From Amycolatopsis orientalis DSM 40040 = KCTC 9412 (GTDB lineage Bacteria; Actinomycetota; Actinomycetes; Mycobacteriales; Pseudonocardiaceae), in NCBI RefSeq assembly GCF_000478275.1, contig NZ_ASJB01000009.1, positions 62,001 to 126,000 on the forward strand: a stretch of DNA of 64,000 nt, given 5' to 3'. The notes beneath the pieces are model-generated. The model did not search any database and was not told where the DNA came from. It saw nothing but the letters and a program-made list of their open reading frames with translations. The position numbers and the translations under genes are program-made. Shown piece by piece: positions 35,162 to 43,330 of this stretch; within the stretch, counting starts at the first letter, position 1; every line of letters begins with the position of its first letter.

Positions 35162-36507
35162 ACCGTCTCCCTCAGCCGGGCGCTGGCCACGGCCAGCTCG
35201 CGGGCGATCTCGTCTTCGGATTCTTCGCGCGGCGCCCCGTCGGTCACCACGGTCGCGCCGCCGACGAACAGCCGCGCGATCGGCGGGGTGGCGCCGAGCA
35301 CCAGCGCGGCGACCGGATCGGTGATCCCGGCGTAGTTCAGGCCGGTCAGATCCCAGACGGCGAGGTCGGCCAGCTTGCCGACCTCGATCGAGCCCAGGTC
35401 CTTCGCCCGGCCGAGGCAGCGTGCGCCGCCCATCGTGCCCATCCACAGTGCCTCACGCGTGGTCAGCGCCCGCGGTCCGCCACGCTGCCGCGCCTGCAGC
35501 AGCGACTGGTGCAGTTCCTCGCCCAGCCCACCGGATTCGTTGGACGCGGCGCCGTCGGCGCCCAGCCCGACCGGCACCCCGGCGTCGAGCAGCTGCCGGA
35601 CCGGGGCGATCCCCGCGCCGATCCGCCCGTTGGACGTCGGGCAGTGCGCCGCGCCCGTGCCCGTGGCGCCCATCCGCCGGATCGCCTCCGGGGCGAGATG
35701 GATGGAGTGCGCGAGCCAGACGTCGTCGCCGAGCCAGCCGAGCTTGTCGGCGTACTCGGCTGGTGTGCAGCCCGCCTCCGCGAGGCACTGCTTCTCCTCG
35801 TCGATCGTCTCGGCGAGATGCGTGTGCAGCCGGACTCCCTTGCGCCGCGCGAGTTCCGCCGCACCGGTCATCAGCCGCTCGCTCACCGAGAACGGCGAGC
35901 ACGGCCCGGCCGCGATCTGGAGATGCGCGCCCGCGGAGTCGTCGTGGAACCGGTTGATCGCCGCCTCGGTGCCGAGCAGCGCGGCCTCGGTCTCCTCGAC
36001 GAGGTTGTCCGGCGGGAGCCCGCCCTGCGACTCGCCGCGGTCCATCGAGCCGCGGACCACGTGCAGCCGCACGCCGACGCGGATCCGGGCGGCGGCGAGG
36101 GCTTCGACCTGGTCGCCCCCGTCACGCGGGAAGACGTAGTGGTGGTCGGCGACGGTGGTGCAGCCGGTGGTGGCGAGCCGGGTGAGCCCCGCCGTGGCCG
36201 CCGCGTGCGTGATGTCTGCGTCGAGCCTGCTCCAGACCGGGTAGAGCGCGACGAGCCACTCGAACAGCGTGTGGTCGGCGGCGAGACCACGCGTGGCCCA
36301 CTGGTAGAGGTGGTGGTGGGTGTTGATCAGGCCGGGCGTCACCAGGTACCCGGAGCCGTCGATCCGCTCGTCGTACTCGTCTTCGGGCGCCCTGCCGCCG
36401 CCGACCGCCGCGATGCGGTCGTTTTCGATGACGACGTGGCCCGAGGCGTGCTCGGTGCCCGCTCCGTCGACGGTGGCGATGGCGGCGTTCTCGATGACGG
36501 TCTTCAC
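35158..36507 (-). CDS. 8-Oxoguanine deaminase-like amidohydrolase
   Basis: A 449-residue Zn amidohydrolase of the AtzB/TrzN/SSNH group that includes 8-oxoguanine deaminase (8-oxoguanine to urate and ammonia). Metal motifs: TPGLINTHHHLYQWATRGL near residue 70, GVRLHTHLAETIDEEKQCL near 235, WLAHSIHLAPEAIRRM near 275 and GLGADGAASNESGGLGEELH near 325. It is nested between xanthine dehydrogenase genes: its GTG overlaps the Fe-S subunit stop and its TGA overlaps the Mo subunit ATG, each by 4 nt. Hydroxyatrazine-type substrates are the alternative; the operon favours 8-oxopurine. Confidence 0.88.
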   Translation of the reverse strand: MKTVIENAAIATVDGAGTEHASGHVVIENDRIAAVGGGRAPEDEYDERIDGSGYLVTPGLINTHHHLYQWATRGLAADHTLFEWLVALYPVWSRLDADITHAAATAGLTRLATTGCTTVADHHYVFPRDGGDQVEALAAARIRVGVRLHVVRGSMDRGESQGGLPPDNLVEETEAALLGTEAAINRFHDDSAGAHLQIAAGPCSPFSVSERLMTGAAELARRKGVRLHTHLAETIDEEKQCLAEAGCTPAEYADKLGWLGDDVWLAHSIHLAPEAIRRMGATGTGAAHCPTSNGRIGAGIAPVRQLLDAGVPVGLGADGAASNESGGLGEELHQSLLQARQRGGPRALTTREALWMGTMGGARCLGRAKDLGSIEVGKLADLAVWDLTGLNYAGITDPVAALVLGATPPIARLFVGGATVVTDGAPREESEDEIARELAVASARLRETV

Positions 36508-36974
36508 GTGCTCGCTCCCCTGGTCGCGGCCAACCGGACGGCGTCGAGGATCTTCTCGTATCCGGTACACCGGCACAGGTTCCCCGCCAGCGCCTCGCGA
36601 ATCTCCTCGTCGGCGGGATTCTCGACCCGGTTGAGCAGATCGTGCGCGGCCACGACGAGGCCGGGGGTGCAGAAGCCGCACTGGACGGCGCCCGCGTCCA
36701 CAAAGGACTGCTGGACCCGGTCCAGCTCGTCGCCGTCGGCGAGCCCTTCGACCGTGCGGACCTCGCGGCCCTCGACCTGACCGGCCGCGACCAGGCACGA
36801 ACACACCGGGACGTCGTCGAGGTACACCGTGCAGGAGCCGCATTCGCCCTGTTCACAGGCGTTCTTGGAGCCCGGGAGACCGAGTCGCTCGCGGAGCACG
36901 TACAGCAGGCTCTCGCCTTCCCAGACGTCGTCGGCCTGGCGGGCTTCGCCGTTGATCGTCACGTTCACGCGCAC
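36504..36974 (-). CDS. Xanthine dehydrogenase, 2x[2Fe-2S] subunit
   Basis: A 156-residue small subunit carrying electrons from molybdenum to FAD. The plant-type ferredoxin site is CEQGECGSC with CSCLVAAG (residues 39-60), the second cluster site is QCGFCTPGLVVAAHDLL and NLCRCTGYEKI (about 98-145). GTG 36974 is used; a second GTG at 36968 would give a 4-nt overlap with the FAD subunit stop and is an equal alternative. Sits between the FAD subunit and the 8-oxoguanine deaminase-like gene. Confidence 0.95.
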   Translation of the reverse strand: MRVNVTINGEARQADDVWEGESLLYVLRERLGLPGSKNACEQGECGSCTVYLDDVPVCSCLVAAGQVEGREVRTVEGLADGDELDRVQQSFVDAGAVQCGFCTPGLVVAAHDLLNRVENPADEEIREALAGNLCRCTGYEKILDAVRLAATRGAST

Positions 36975-37834
36975 TCGCGTTCACCCTTCTGGAAGTCGTT
37001 CCACGCCCAGGTCAGCGTCCGCCGCGCCAGGACGGACAACGCGTGCTTGCGGTAGTCGGCGCTGCCGCGGACGTCGTCGATCGGCGACGACGCCTGCGAG
37101 ACCAGCTCGCCGAACCGGCGTTTGACCGAATCCGCGATGGACGCCTTGGTGGACCAGGGAAGTTCGGCGGACAGGAACTCTTCGGCGGCGGTCGCCCGGC
37201 GCGGGGTCGGCGCCGCCGAGCCGACGGCCGCGCGGATCCCGCGGGTGTCCAGGTGCAGGGCCAGCGCGAACGAGCAGACCGCGATGACCATCGCGTTGCG
37301 GGTCCCGACCTTGGCGAACTGCTGCGGCCCGACGCCGGCGGGCAGGTGCACGGCGGTGATCAGCTCGTCCGGCTCGAGGGCGTTGCGCTTGACGCCGAGG
37401 TAGAAGTCCTCCGCCGGGATCAGCCGGGTTCCGCGGACGGAAGCGACTTCGACTTCGGCGCCGAGCACGAGCAGCACGGGGTGCGTGTCACCGGCGGGCG
37501 ACGCGGCGCCGAGGTTGCCGCCGACGGTGCCGCGGTTGCGGATCTGCGGCGAGCCGACGGTGCGCGAAGCCATCGCCAGCGCGGGCAGAACTTCACCCAG
37601 CTCAGCGATCACCCGGACGTAGGGCACGGACGCGCCGAGCCGGATCCTGCCGTCGGTCTCGGTCCACTCGGCGAGTTCGGTGACGCGGTTGAGATCGAGC
37701 AGGGCGCCGGGACGGCGGTGGTCGAAATTGAGCTCCACCATGACGTCCGTGCCGCCCGCGATGGGTACCGCGTCTGGCCGCTCGGCCTTGACGGCGAGCG
37801 CCTCGGTCAGCGAGCTGGGGCGCAGGAAATCCAC
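36965..37834 (-). CDS. Xanthine dehydrogenase, FAD-binding subunit
   Basis: A 289-residue medium subunit passing electrons to NAD+. FAD contacts: VPIAGGTDVMVELNF near residue 30 and TVGSPQIRNRGTVGGNLGAA near 105 with SPAGDTHPVLLVLGA. It opens VDFLRPSSLTEALAV as expected for the CoxM/CutM family. GTG 37834 follows GAGGAGCCCGAGA. First gene of a seven-gene minus-strand purine operon (FAD, Fe-S, 8-oxoguanine deaminase-like, Mo, guaD, permease, small GGCT-like), divergent from pucR. Confidence 0.95.
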   Translation of the reverse strand: MDFLRPSSLTEALAVKAERPDAVPIAGGTDVMVELNFDHRRPGALLDLNRVTELAEWTETDGRIRLGASVPYVRVIAELGEVLPALAMASRTVGSPQIRNRGTVGGNLGAASPAGDTHPVLLVLGAEVEVASVRGTRLIPAEDFYLGVKRNALEPDELITAVHLPAGVGPQQFAKVGTRNAMVIAVCSFALALHLDTRGIRAAVGSAAPTPRRATAAEEFLSAELPWSTKASIADSVKRRFGELVSQASSPIDDVRGSADYRKHALSVLARRTLTWAWNDFQKGERECA

Positions 37835-37948
37835 TCTCGGGCTCCTCGGTTCGGCGGCGGGCTGTGACGGCTGACTCAGTAGACGCCCTGCGCCCGTACG
37901 GCGGCAACGGTGCCGAAGCATGAAATCTCCCCAGCACAAGCCGGTGGA

Positions 37949-37966
37949 TTTGTGGTTTCCTACAAA
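37949..37966. promoter_or_regulatory. Palindrome in the xdh/pucR divergent promoter
   Basis: TTTGT-n8-ACAAA (centre GGTTTCCT) lies 5 bp before the pucR ATG in a 136-bp divergent gap. It is the only AT-rich dyad there, so it is a candidate site for PucR or the promoter itself. Confidence 0.45.
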
Positions 37967-37970
37967 CCTG

Positions 37971-39392
37971 ATGACGACCGTGAAAACTCTGCTCGCGCTG
38001 CCCGGGTTGCGCTTGCGCGTGCGCGCCGGGACGGCTCTGCTCGACCGCCCGGTGTCCCGGATCTACGTCACCGAACTGCCCGACCCCGGGCGGTACGTGT
38101 CGGCGGGCGAACTCGTCCTGAGCGGGTTGCTGTGGTGGCGCGGACCGGGTGATTCCGAGGCTTTCGTCGCCGCGCTGGCGAAGGCCGGGGCCGCGGCGCT
38201 CGCGGCTTCCGGAGCGGATTCCGACGGGATTCCCGAAGACCTCGTCGAAGCCTGCACGCGGCACGGGATCCCGTTGCTGGAGGTACCGGCGGATCTGTCG
38301 TTCTCGGTCGTCACAGAGCGGGTCGTGCTGGCGCTCGCGGCGGCCGCGGAAGGCGCCCGCAAACGTTTGCTTTCAGCGGCGACCGAGGACGTGCCGCTGG
38401 AGACGCTGCTGGACCGGGCCCGCGCGGAGATCGGCCTTCCCTGTTGGGTGGTGCCCGCGACCGCGCCGACGGAGCTGGTGCGGCGCTTCGTCGCCGCGGG
38501 CGGCCGCTCGCTGGAAGCGGACGACGTCACCGTCCGGACGGTCGGCGGAAGGCACGCGGTGCCGTGGTTGCTCGCGATCGGCGGCAGGCTCACCGCGGCG
38601 CAAGCGGAGATCGCCGAAGAACTCGCCGGGCTGATCGGGCTCGCGCGCACGCGGGCGGACGAGGTCCGCGCGGTCACCGACCGGGTGGTCGAACCGTTGC
38701 TGGCCGCCCTCGACGAGGGAAGCGATCCGCACGCGCCGCTGACCGCGACCGGGCTGCGTGGCGATCTGCGTGTCGTCGTCGCCCGTGCCGAGGGATCCGA
38801 AGCGGCGCGCGGGATCCTGACCGAGTTGCTGCCGCCGGGCGCCCTCGTCGGCATGGGCGGCGAAACGACCTGGGCGGTGGCCGAGGACGACGGCGAGTGG
38901 CCGGACGACTGGCCCGCCACCGTGGCCGCGGCCTTGGCGGGAGTGGAACCGCTGCTGCCGTGCCGTCGGGTGCTGATCGGGATCAGCGACCGTTCCCCGG
39001 TTTCCGCGCTGCGGGGCGCGAAAGAGGTCGCGCGCTACGCGCTGGCCGTCGCGGCGGAACGGCCGGGCACGATCGAGGTCGTCCCCGGCGGTGAGATCGG
39101 CATGCACCGGCTGCTGCTGGCGGGCGCGTCCGACGACCTGCGGGCGGCGTTGCGGCGGCGGGTACTGGGCCCACTGCTGGACTACGACGCCGAGCAGGGC
39201 ACCGATCTGGTGCACACCCTGCGCGTCTTCCTCGAATGCTCCGGCTCGCCGACGCGAGCGGCGCGGACCCTGCACGTCCACGTCAACACGTTGCGGTACC
39301 GGATCGGGCGGGCGAGCGAACTGCTCGGCGTCGATCTCACCGAGTTCACCGAGCAGCTGGACGTCTATCTGGCGTTGTCGGCAGGGAGCTGA
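37971..39392 (+). CDS. pucR: PucR family purine-catabolism regulator
   Basis: A 473-residue transcription factor. The N-terminal PucR sensor domain spans about residues 1-120 (TVKTLLALPGLRLRVRAGTA, the conserved VTELPDPGRYVSAGELVLSG). A GGDEF-like middle region follows, and the C-terminal PucR-type HTH is LRVFLECSGSPTRAARTLHV then HVNTLRYRIGRASELLGVDL near 425-460. It is divergent from the xanthine dehydrogenase operon, its likely target, as with PucR in bacilli. ATG 37971 lacks a Shine-Dalgarno and may be leaderless. A MarR gene follows 1 nt after the stop. Confidence 0.94.
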   Translation: MTTVKTLLALPGLRLRVRAGTALLDRPVSRIYVTELPDPGRYVSAGELVLSGLLWWRGPGDSEAFVAALAKAGAAALAASGADSDGIPEDLVEACTRHGIPLLEVPADLSFSVVTERVVLALAAAAEGARKRLLSAATEDVPLETLLDRARAEIGLPCWVVPATAPTELVRRFVAAGGRSLEADDVTVRTVGGRHAVPWLLAIGGRLTAAQAEIAEELAGLIGLARTRADEVRAVTDRVVEPLLAALDEGSDPHAPLTATGLRGDLRVVVARAEGSEAARGILTELLPPGALVGMGGETTWAVAEDDGEWPDDWPATVAAALAGVEPLLPCRRVLIGISDRSPVSALRGAKEVARYALAVAAERPGTIEVVPGGEIGMHRLLLAGASDDLRAALRRRVLGPLLDYDAEQGTDLVHTLRVFLECSGSPTRAARTLHVHVNTLRYRIGRASELLGVDLTEFTEQLDVYLALSAGS

Positions 39393-39393
39393 A

Positions 39394-39876
39394 ATGCGCA
39401 TCACCACGGCGAAGGAAGCCGCCTACGACCCGCGGGTGGTCGCGTTCGGGCGGATGATGGGCGCGGCGAACCGGCTCGAATACCTCCTCGGCCGCGCGCT
39501 GGAGACCGAATGCGGGATCTCGCATCTGATGTTCGAGGTCCTGCTGATCGTCGGCCGGAAGGGTGAGGCCGGGATGAGCATGCGCGCGATCGCCCAGGAG
39601 CAGGTGCTGACCACCGGCGGCGCGACCCGGCTGGTCGACCGGATGACGACGCTCGGCCTGGTGGTCCGCACCGCCGATCCCGACGACCGCCGCGTGCAAC
39701 TCGTCCGGCTGACCGAGGCGGGCGAGGAGAAGACCGTGCGGGCGGCGCGGGTGCACGTCGAGAACATCCAGCGGTTCTTCCTCGACCCGCTGCCCGCCGA
39801 CCACCGCGAGCAGTTCGCGCGGGATCTGCGGACACTGAGCCATTTCGCCCGCGACGCGCTCCCCCGGCTCCGCTAG
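39394..39876 (+). CDS. MarR family regulator
   Basis: A 160-residue winged-helix regulator. Core motifs: ISHLMFEVLLIVGRKGEAGM, SMRAIAQEQVLTTGGATRLV and DRMTTLGLVVRTADPDDRRV then QLVRLTEAGEE. ATG 39394 overlaps nothing and follows GGGAGCTGAA, starting 2 nt after the pucR stop, so both are one transcript. Ligand unknown; MarR proteins controlling xanthine dehydrogenase genes often bind urate or xanthine, which the context makes plausible here. The dctA gene converges 2 nt beyond its stop. Confidence 0.9.
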   Translation: MRITTAKEAAYDPRVVAFGRMMGAANRLEYLLGRALETECGISHLMFEVLLIVGRKGEAGMSMRAIAQEQVLTTGGATRLVDRMTTLGLVVRTADPDDRRVQLVRLTEAGEEKTVRAARVHVENIQRFFLDPLPADHREQFARDLRTLSHFARDALPRLR

Positions 39877-39878
39877 GG

Positions 39879-41156
39879 TCACTCGGCTCTGACCGGCTTT
39901 TCCAGTGCCGCCAGCATCTTCTCGCGGTCCAGCTGCTTCTCCGACTTCGCCACCACGAACGTCGCGACGCAGTTTCCCAGCAGGTTCACGAAAACGCGCA
40001 TCGAGTCCATCAGCCGGTCCGCGCCGAGCAGCAACGCGACCCCGGCGACCGGGAACGCGCCGATCGCGGCGGCCGTCGCCGACAGGGCGAGGAACGACGA
40101 ACCCGGAACGCCCGCCATCCCCTTCGAAGTGAGCATCAGGATCCCGACCGCGAGCAACTGCTGCCCGATCGACATGTCGACTCCGAACGCCTGCGCCAGG
40201 AACACCGTGCAGATCGACAGGTAGATCGTCGCGCCGTCGAGGTTGAACGAATACCCGGTCGGCACCACGAGGCCGGTCGCCGCACGTGAGCAGCCGGCGT
40301 CGGTCAGCTTCGTCATGATCCGCGGCATCACGGATTCGGTCGACGCCGTGCCGAGGGCCAGCAGGAACTCTTCACGGGCGTACCGGAGGAACCGCCAGAT
40401 CGAAACCCCGGCGTAGAACCGGGAAATCAAGGCGAGGATCAGGACGAACAGCACACCCGCGCCATAGCAGGCGGCGATCAGTTTCGCGTACGTGCCGAGC
40501 GTGGAAATCCCGTACTGGCCGATGATGAACGCCATCGCGCCGAACGCGCCCAGCGGTGCCACGCGCATGATCCAGCCCATCACCTTGAAGATGATCTGCT
40601 GCACCTGATCGACGAACCCGAGTACCAGCGGCGCCCGTTCCCGGCCGATGGCCGCCAGTGCGACGCCGAAGAACACCGCGAACACCAGCACCTGCAACAA
40701 CTGGTTCTCCGCGAACGCGTTGACGACACTGTCCGGAATGGTGTGGAGGAGGAAGTCGCCGATGGACGGCAAGTGTCCGCCGTTGGTCTTCTTGTCCACC
40801 GCGGCCGGATCGAGCGTCGCCGGATCGATGTCGAGCCCGCTGCCCGGCCGGAACACGTTGGCGACCAGGAGACCGAAGACCAGCGCGAAGGTCGTGACGA
40901 TCTCGAAGTACAGGATCGCCTTGAACCCGATCCGGCCGACGGCCTTGATGTCACCGACCGCCGCGATCCCGGTCACCACGACACAGAAGATCAGCGGCGC
41001 GATGATCATCTTGATCAGCCGGATGAACCCGTCGCCGACCGGTTTCAGCTGCGCGCCCAGCGATGGCCAGAAATGTCCGATCAGGACACCGGCCACCACG
41101 GCGACCAGTAGTTGCACGAACAGTGATGTGTACCAACGCCCACCGGACTTCGCCAT
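39879..41156 (-). CDS. dctA: C4-dicarboxylate:cation symporter DctA
   Basis: A 425-residue DAACS-family transporter importing succinate, fumarate and malate with sodium or protons. Family motifs: MIIAPLIFCVVVTGIAAVGD near residue 50, the serine-rich ALGTASTESVMPRIM near 270, PTGYSFNLDGATIYLSICTV near 300 and LLTSKGMAGVPGSSF-type MLTSKGMAGVPGSSFLALSA near 345. Length matches the family. Ends 2 nt from the MarR stop in convergent orientation. Its substrates are the end products of the glyoxylate-malate route encoded nearby. Confidence 0.95.
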   Translation of the reverse strand: MAKSGGRWYTSLFVQLLVAVVAGVLIGHFWPSLGAQLKPVGDGFIRLIKMIIAPLIFCVVVTGIAAVGDIKAVGRIGFKAILYFEIVTTFALVFGLLVANVFRPGSGLDIDPATLDPAAVDKKTNGGHLPSIGDFLLHTIPDSVVNAFAENQLLQVLVFAVFFGVALAAIGRERAPLVLGFVDQVQQIIFKVMGWIMRVAPLGAFGAMAFIIGQYGISTLGTYAKLIAACYGAGVLFVLILALISRFYAGVSIWRFLRYAREEFLLALGTASTESVMPRIMTKLTDAGCSRAATGLVVPTGYSFNLDGATIYLSICTVFLAQAFGVDMSIGQQLLAVGILMLTSKGMAGVPGSSFLALSATAAAIGAFPVAGVALLLGADRLMDSMRVFVNLLGNCVATFVVAKSEKQLDREKMLAALEKPVRAE

Positions 41157-41248
41157 GGGCGGAACCTAAGGGCCGGATGTTCCGCACGTGTTACGCCGCG
41201 TTGTGAGAGGAACCACCCTCGGCCGCGGCCGTCACTAGACTCCAGGTC

Positions 41249-41734
41249 ATGTCCACTCCTGTCACGCTCCGGCGGGCGACCCCCGCGGACTCCGACGCCG
41301 TCGCCGAAATCTGGTACCACGGCTGGAAAGACGGCCACCTCGGCAACGTGCCCGACACCCTCGTGCGGATCCGTACCCGCGAGTCCTTCTGGGAACGCGC
41401 CAAGGAGCGCGTCGGCGATACCACCGTCGCGGTGGCGCGCGGAGAAGTGGCGGGATTCGTGATGGTCGTCGGCGACGAGGTCGAACAGGTCTACGTCTCC
41501 TCGGCCCATCGCGGGAGCGGGGTCGCCGGGACACTGCTCACGGAAGCCGAACGGCTCGTGGGCGAGGACGGGCATTCCCGTGCCTGGCTCGCGGTCGCGC
41601 CGGGGAACGCGCGGGCGCGGCGGTTCTATGAGCGGTGCGGATGGGTTGATGAAGGCGAGTTCGAGAATCAGGTCGCCGGGCCGGATGGGCCGGTTTCGGT
41701 TCCCTGTCGGCGTTATGTGAAGGCGCTCGCCTAA
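41249..41734 (+). CDS. GNAT N-acetyltransferase
   Basis: A 161-residue acetyl-CoA-dependent acyltransferase. Visible: VTLRRATPADSDAVAEIWYH at the start, the beta-4 segment EVEQVYVSSAHRGSGVAGTL with the pyrophosphate loop RGSGVA near residue 90, and NARARRFYERCGWVDEGEFE near 125. The ATG overlaps no gene; divergent from dctA. Acceptor unknown. A 13-bp stem hairpin follows the stop. Confidence 0.9.
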   Translation: MSTPVTLRRATPADSDAVAEIWYHGWKDGHLGNVPDTLVRIRTRESFWERAKERVGDTTVAVARGEVAGFVMVVGDEVEQVYVSSAHRGSGVAGTLLTEAERLVGEDGHSRAWLAVAPGNARARRFYERCGWVDEGEFENQVAGPDGPVSVPCRRYVKALA

Positions 41735-41744
41735 GGGCGCGCGC

Positions 41745-41774
41745 TGACCGCATTTAGCCGACTAAACGCGGTCA
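41745..41774 (+). terminator. Hairpin terminator of the GNAT gene
   Basis: TGACCGCATTTAG and CTAAACGCGGTCA pair at 12 of 13 positions around CCGA, 10 bp after the GNAT stop. Confidence 0.7.
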
Positions 41775-41806
41775 CCGGCCCACCACCGGAACGCGCGCTG
41801 GGTCAG

Positions 41807-41860
41807 GGTGGTCGTGAGTGGTAAGTGTCGTTAGAACGACACTTACCACTCACGACCACC
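41807..41860. repeat. Family C hairpin, copy 2
   Basis: Perfect 26-bp arms at 41807-41832 and 41835-41860 with a 2-nt centre; core GTGAGTGGTAAGTGTCGTT, the same as at 30463. The stop codon of the TetR gene (41843-41845) lies inside the right arm, so the element forms part of that coding sequence. Confidence 0.8.
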
Positions 41861-42487
41861 CCGCCCCAGGTAGGCCAAAGTCATCTCGGTCATTTCGCTC
41901 GCCCAGACCTCCCAGCTCAAGCCGTCGGACCAGTAGCGACCGGTGGCCGCGCGGTGCACGCAGGAACCGATGACGGTGCGCGCCAGCATGCCGATGGCCT
42001 GCTCGCGATCCGTACGCCGGATCTCCTCGAACCAAGGCCGCGCGGCTTCGACGAAAGCGGTCTGGATCGCGGCCAAGGCCTGGAGCCCGCGTTCGCGTCC
42101 GTCGGCGCGCTGACCGTCGAGCAGCTCCGGGAAGATCCGGTCGTGACGGGCGAAGGTGTCCGCCAGAGCCCGGGTGAACGCGCCGACGATCCCGGCCAGT
42201 CCGGGAGGCGCCGCCCGAAGCGCTTCACTGACGCCACTTTCCAATTGGCCGAGCAACTGGTCCTTCACGGCGTACAGCAACTGGTTCTTGCCCACGAACC
42301 GGCGATAGATCGCGCCCACCGACATGCCCGCCCGCTCGGCGACCGCCGCGACGGTGAACTCCTCGATGCCCTGTTCGGCCAGGACATGCTCGGCGGCGGC
42401 CAGCACCTTGTGCAGGGACTCCCGGCTGCGGGCTTGTTGCGGCGGGCGAAAACCCTGCTCGACGGATCGCTGACTCACCGGGCGCAC
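41843..42487 (-). CDS. TetR family regulator
   Basis: A 214-residue repressor. HTH near residues 25-65: LHKVLAAAEHVLAEQGIEEF, TVAAVAERAGMSVGAIYRRF and VGKNQLLYAVKDQLLGQLES. The remaining helices form an unassigned ligand domain. GTG 42487 follows GGGAGGTAAC; the earlier in-frame ATG at 42550 lacks a site. The C-terminal residues GREW and the stop come from the family C repeat, which suggests that insertion of the repeat reset the 3' end. Divergent from the ABC ATPase, its likely target. Confidence 0.87.
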   Translation of the reverse strand: MRPVSQRSVEQGFRPPQQARSRESLHKVLAAAEHVLAEQGIEEFTVAAVAERAGMSVGAIYRRFVGKNQLLYAVKDQLLGQLESGVSEALRAAPPGLAGIVGAFTRALADTFARHDRIFPELLDGQRADGRERGLQALAAIQTAFVEAARPWFEEIRRTDREQAIGMLARTVIGSCVHRAATGRYWSDGLSWEVWASEMTEMTLAYLGRGGREW

Positions 42488-42583
42488 GTTACCTCCCGTC
42501 GGCGGGTGCCCGAACCTCGACTGAATGCGAATGATAACTTCCGTTCGCATCTGGCGAGACCGAGCAGCACGGAGGGCGGCACG

Positions 42584-43330
42584 ATGGTGAGCATCGAGGT
42601 ACAGGGCGCCTACGTCGATTTCCCGATCTTCGACGCCAAGACCAGGTCGCTCAAGAAGGAAGTGCTCGGCAAGGTCGGCGGCAAGATCGGCACCGGCGCG
42701 AAGATCCCCATCGTCGAGGCGCTCAGGAACATCACCCTGTCACTGAGTGACGGCGACCGAGTCGGCTTGGTCGAGCACAACGGTGCCGGGAAGTCCACTC
42801 TCCTGCGGCTGCTGTCCGGCATCTACGAACCGACGCGGGGCACCTCGCGGGTCGTCGGCCGGATCGCGCCGGTCTTCGATCTCGGCGTCGGACTGGATCC
42901 CGAGGTTTCCGGCTACGAGAACATCCTCATCCGGGGCCTGTTCCTCGGCATGAGCCGCAGGCAGATGGAGAAGCGGGTCGACGACATCGCGGAGTTCACC
43001 GAACTCGGCGACTATCTGCGCATGCCCTTGCGCACCTACTCCGCCGGCATGCGCGTGCGGCTCGCGCTCGGCGTGGTGACCACCATCGACCCCGAGATCC
43101 TCATCCTCGACGAGGGCCTCGGCGCGATCGACGCCGCGTTCCTCACCAAGGCACGCGAACGACTGGTCGACCTCGCCCGCCGCTCGGGCGTACTGGTGTT
43201 CGCCTCACACGCCGACGAACTGCTGCGCGAACTGTGCACCACCGCACTCTGGATGGAAGAGGGCCGGATTCGCGCACACGGCTCATTGGACGACGTTCTC
43301 GCCGAGTATCACGGAGTTCTGCGCGCGTAA
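42584..43330 (+). CDS. ABC transporter ATPase, polysaccharide-export (Wzt/TagH) type
   Basis: A 248-residue ATP-binding subunit of the O-antigen/teichoic acid export family. It starts VSIEVQGAYVDFPIFDA with the family IPIVEALRNITLSLSDGDRV. Walker A reads GLVEHNGAGKSTLLRLL near residue 62, where the usual first Gly (GHNGAGKST) is Glu; signature YSAGMRVRLALG near 145, Walker B EILILDEGLGAID, H-loop FASHADEL. The permease partner is not adjacent, which is unusual. ATG 42584; its last 22 bp overlap the convergent CitE-like gene. Confidence 0.9.
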   Translation: MVSIEVQGAYVDFPIFDAKTRSLKKEVLGKVGGKIGTGAKIPIVEALRNITLSLSDGDRVGLVEHNGAGKSTLLRLLSGIYEPTRGTSRVVGRIAPVFDLGVGLDPEVSGYENILIRGLFLGMSRRQMEKRVDDIAEFTELGDYLRMPLRTYSAGMRVRLALGVVTTIDPEILILDEGLGAIDAAFLTKARERLVDLARRSGVLVFASHADELLRELCTTALWMEEGRIRAHGSLDDVLAEYHGVLRA

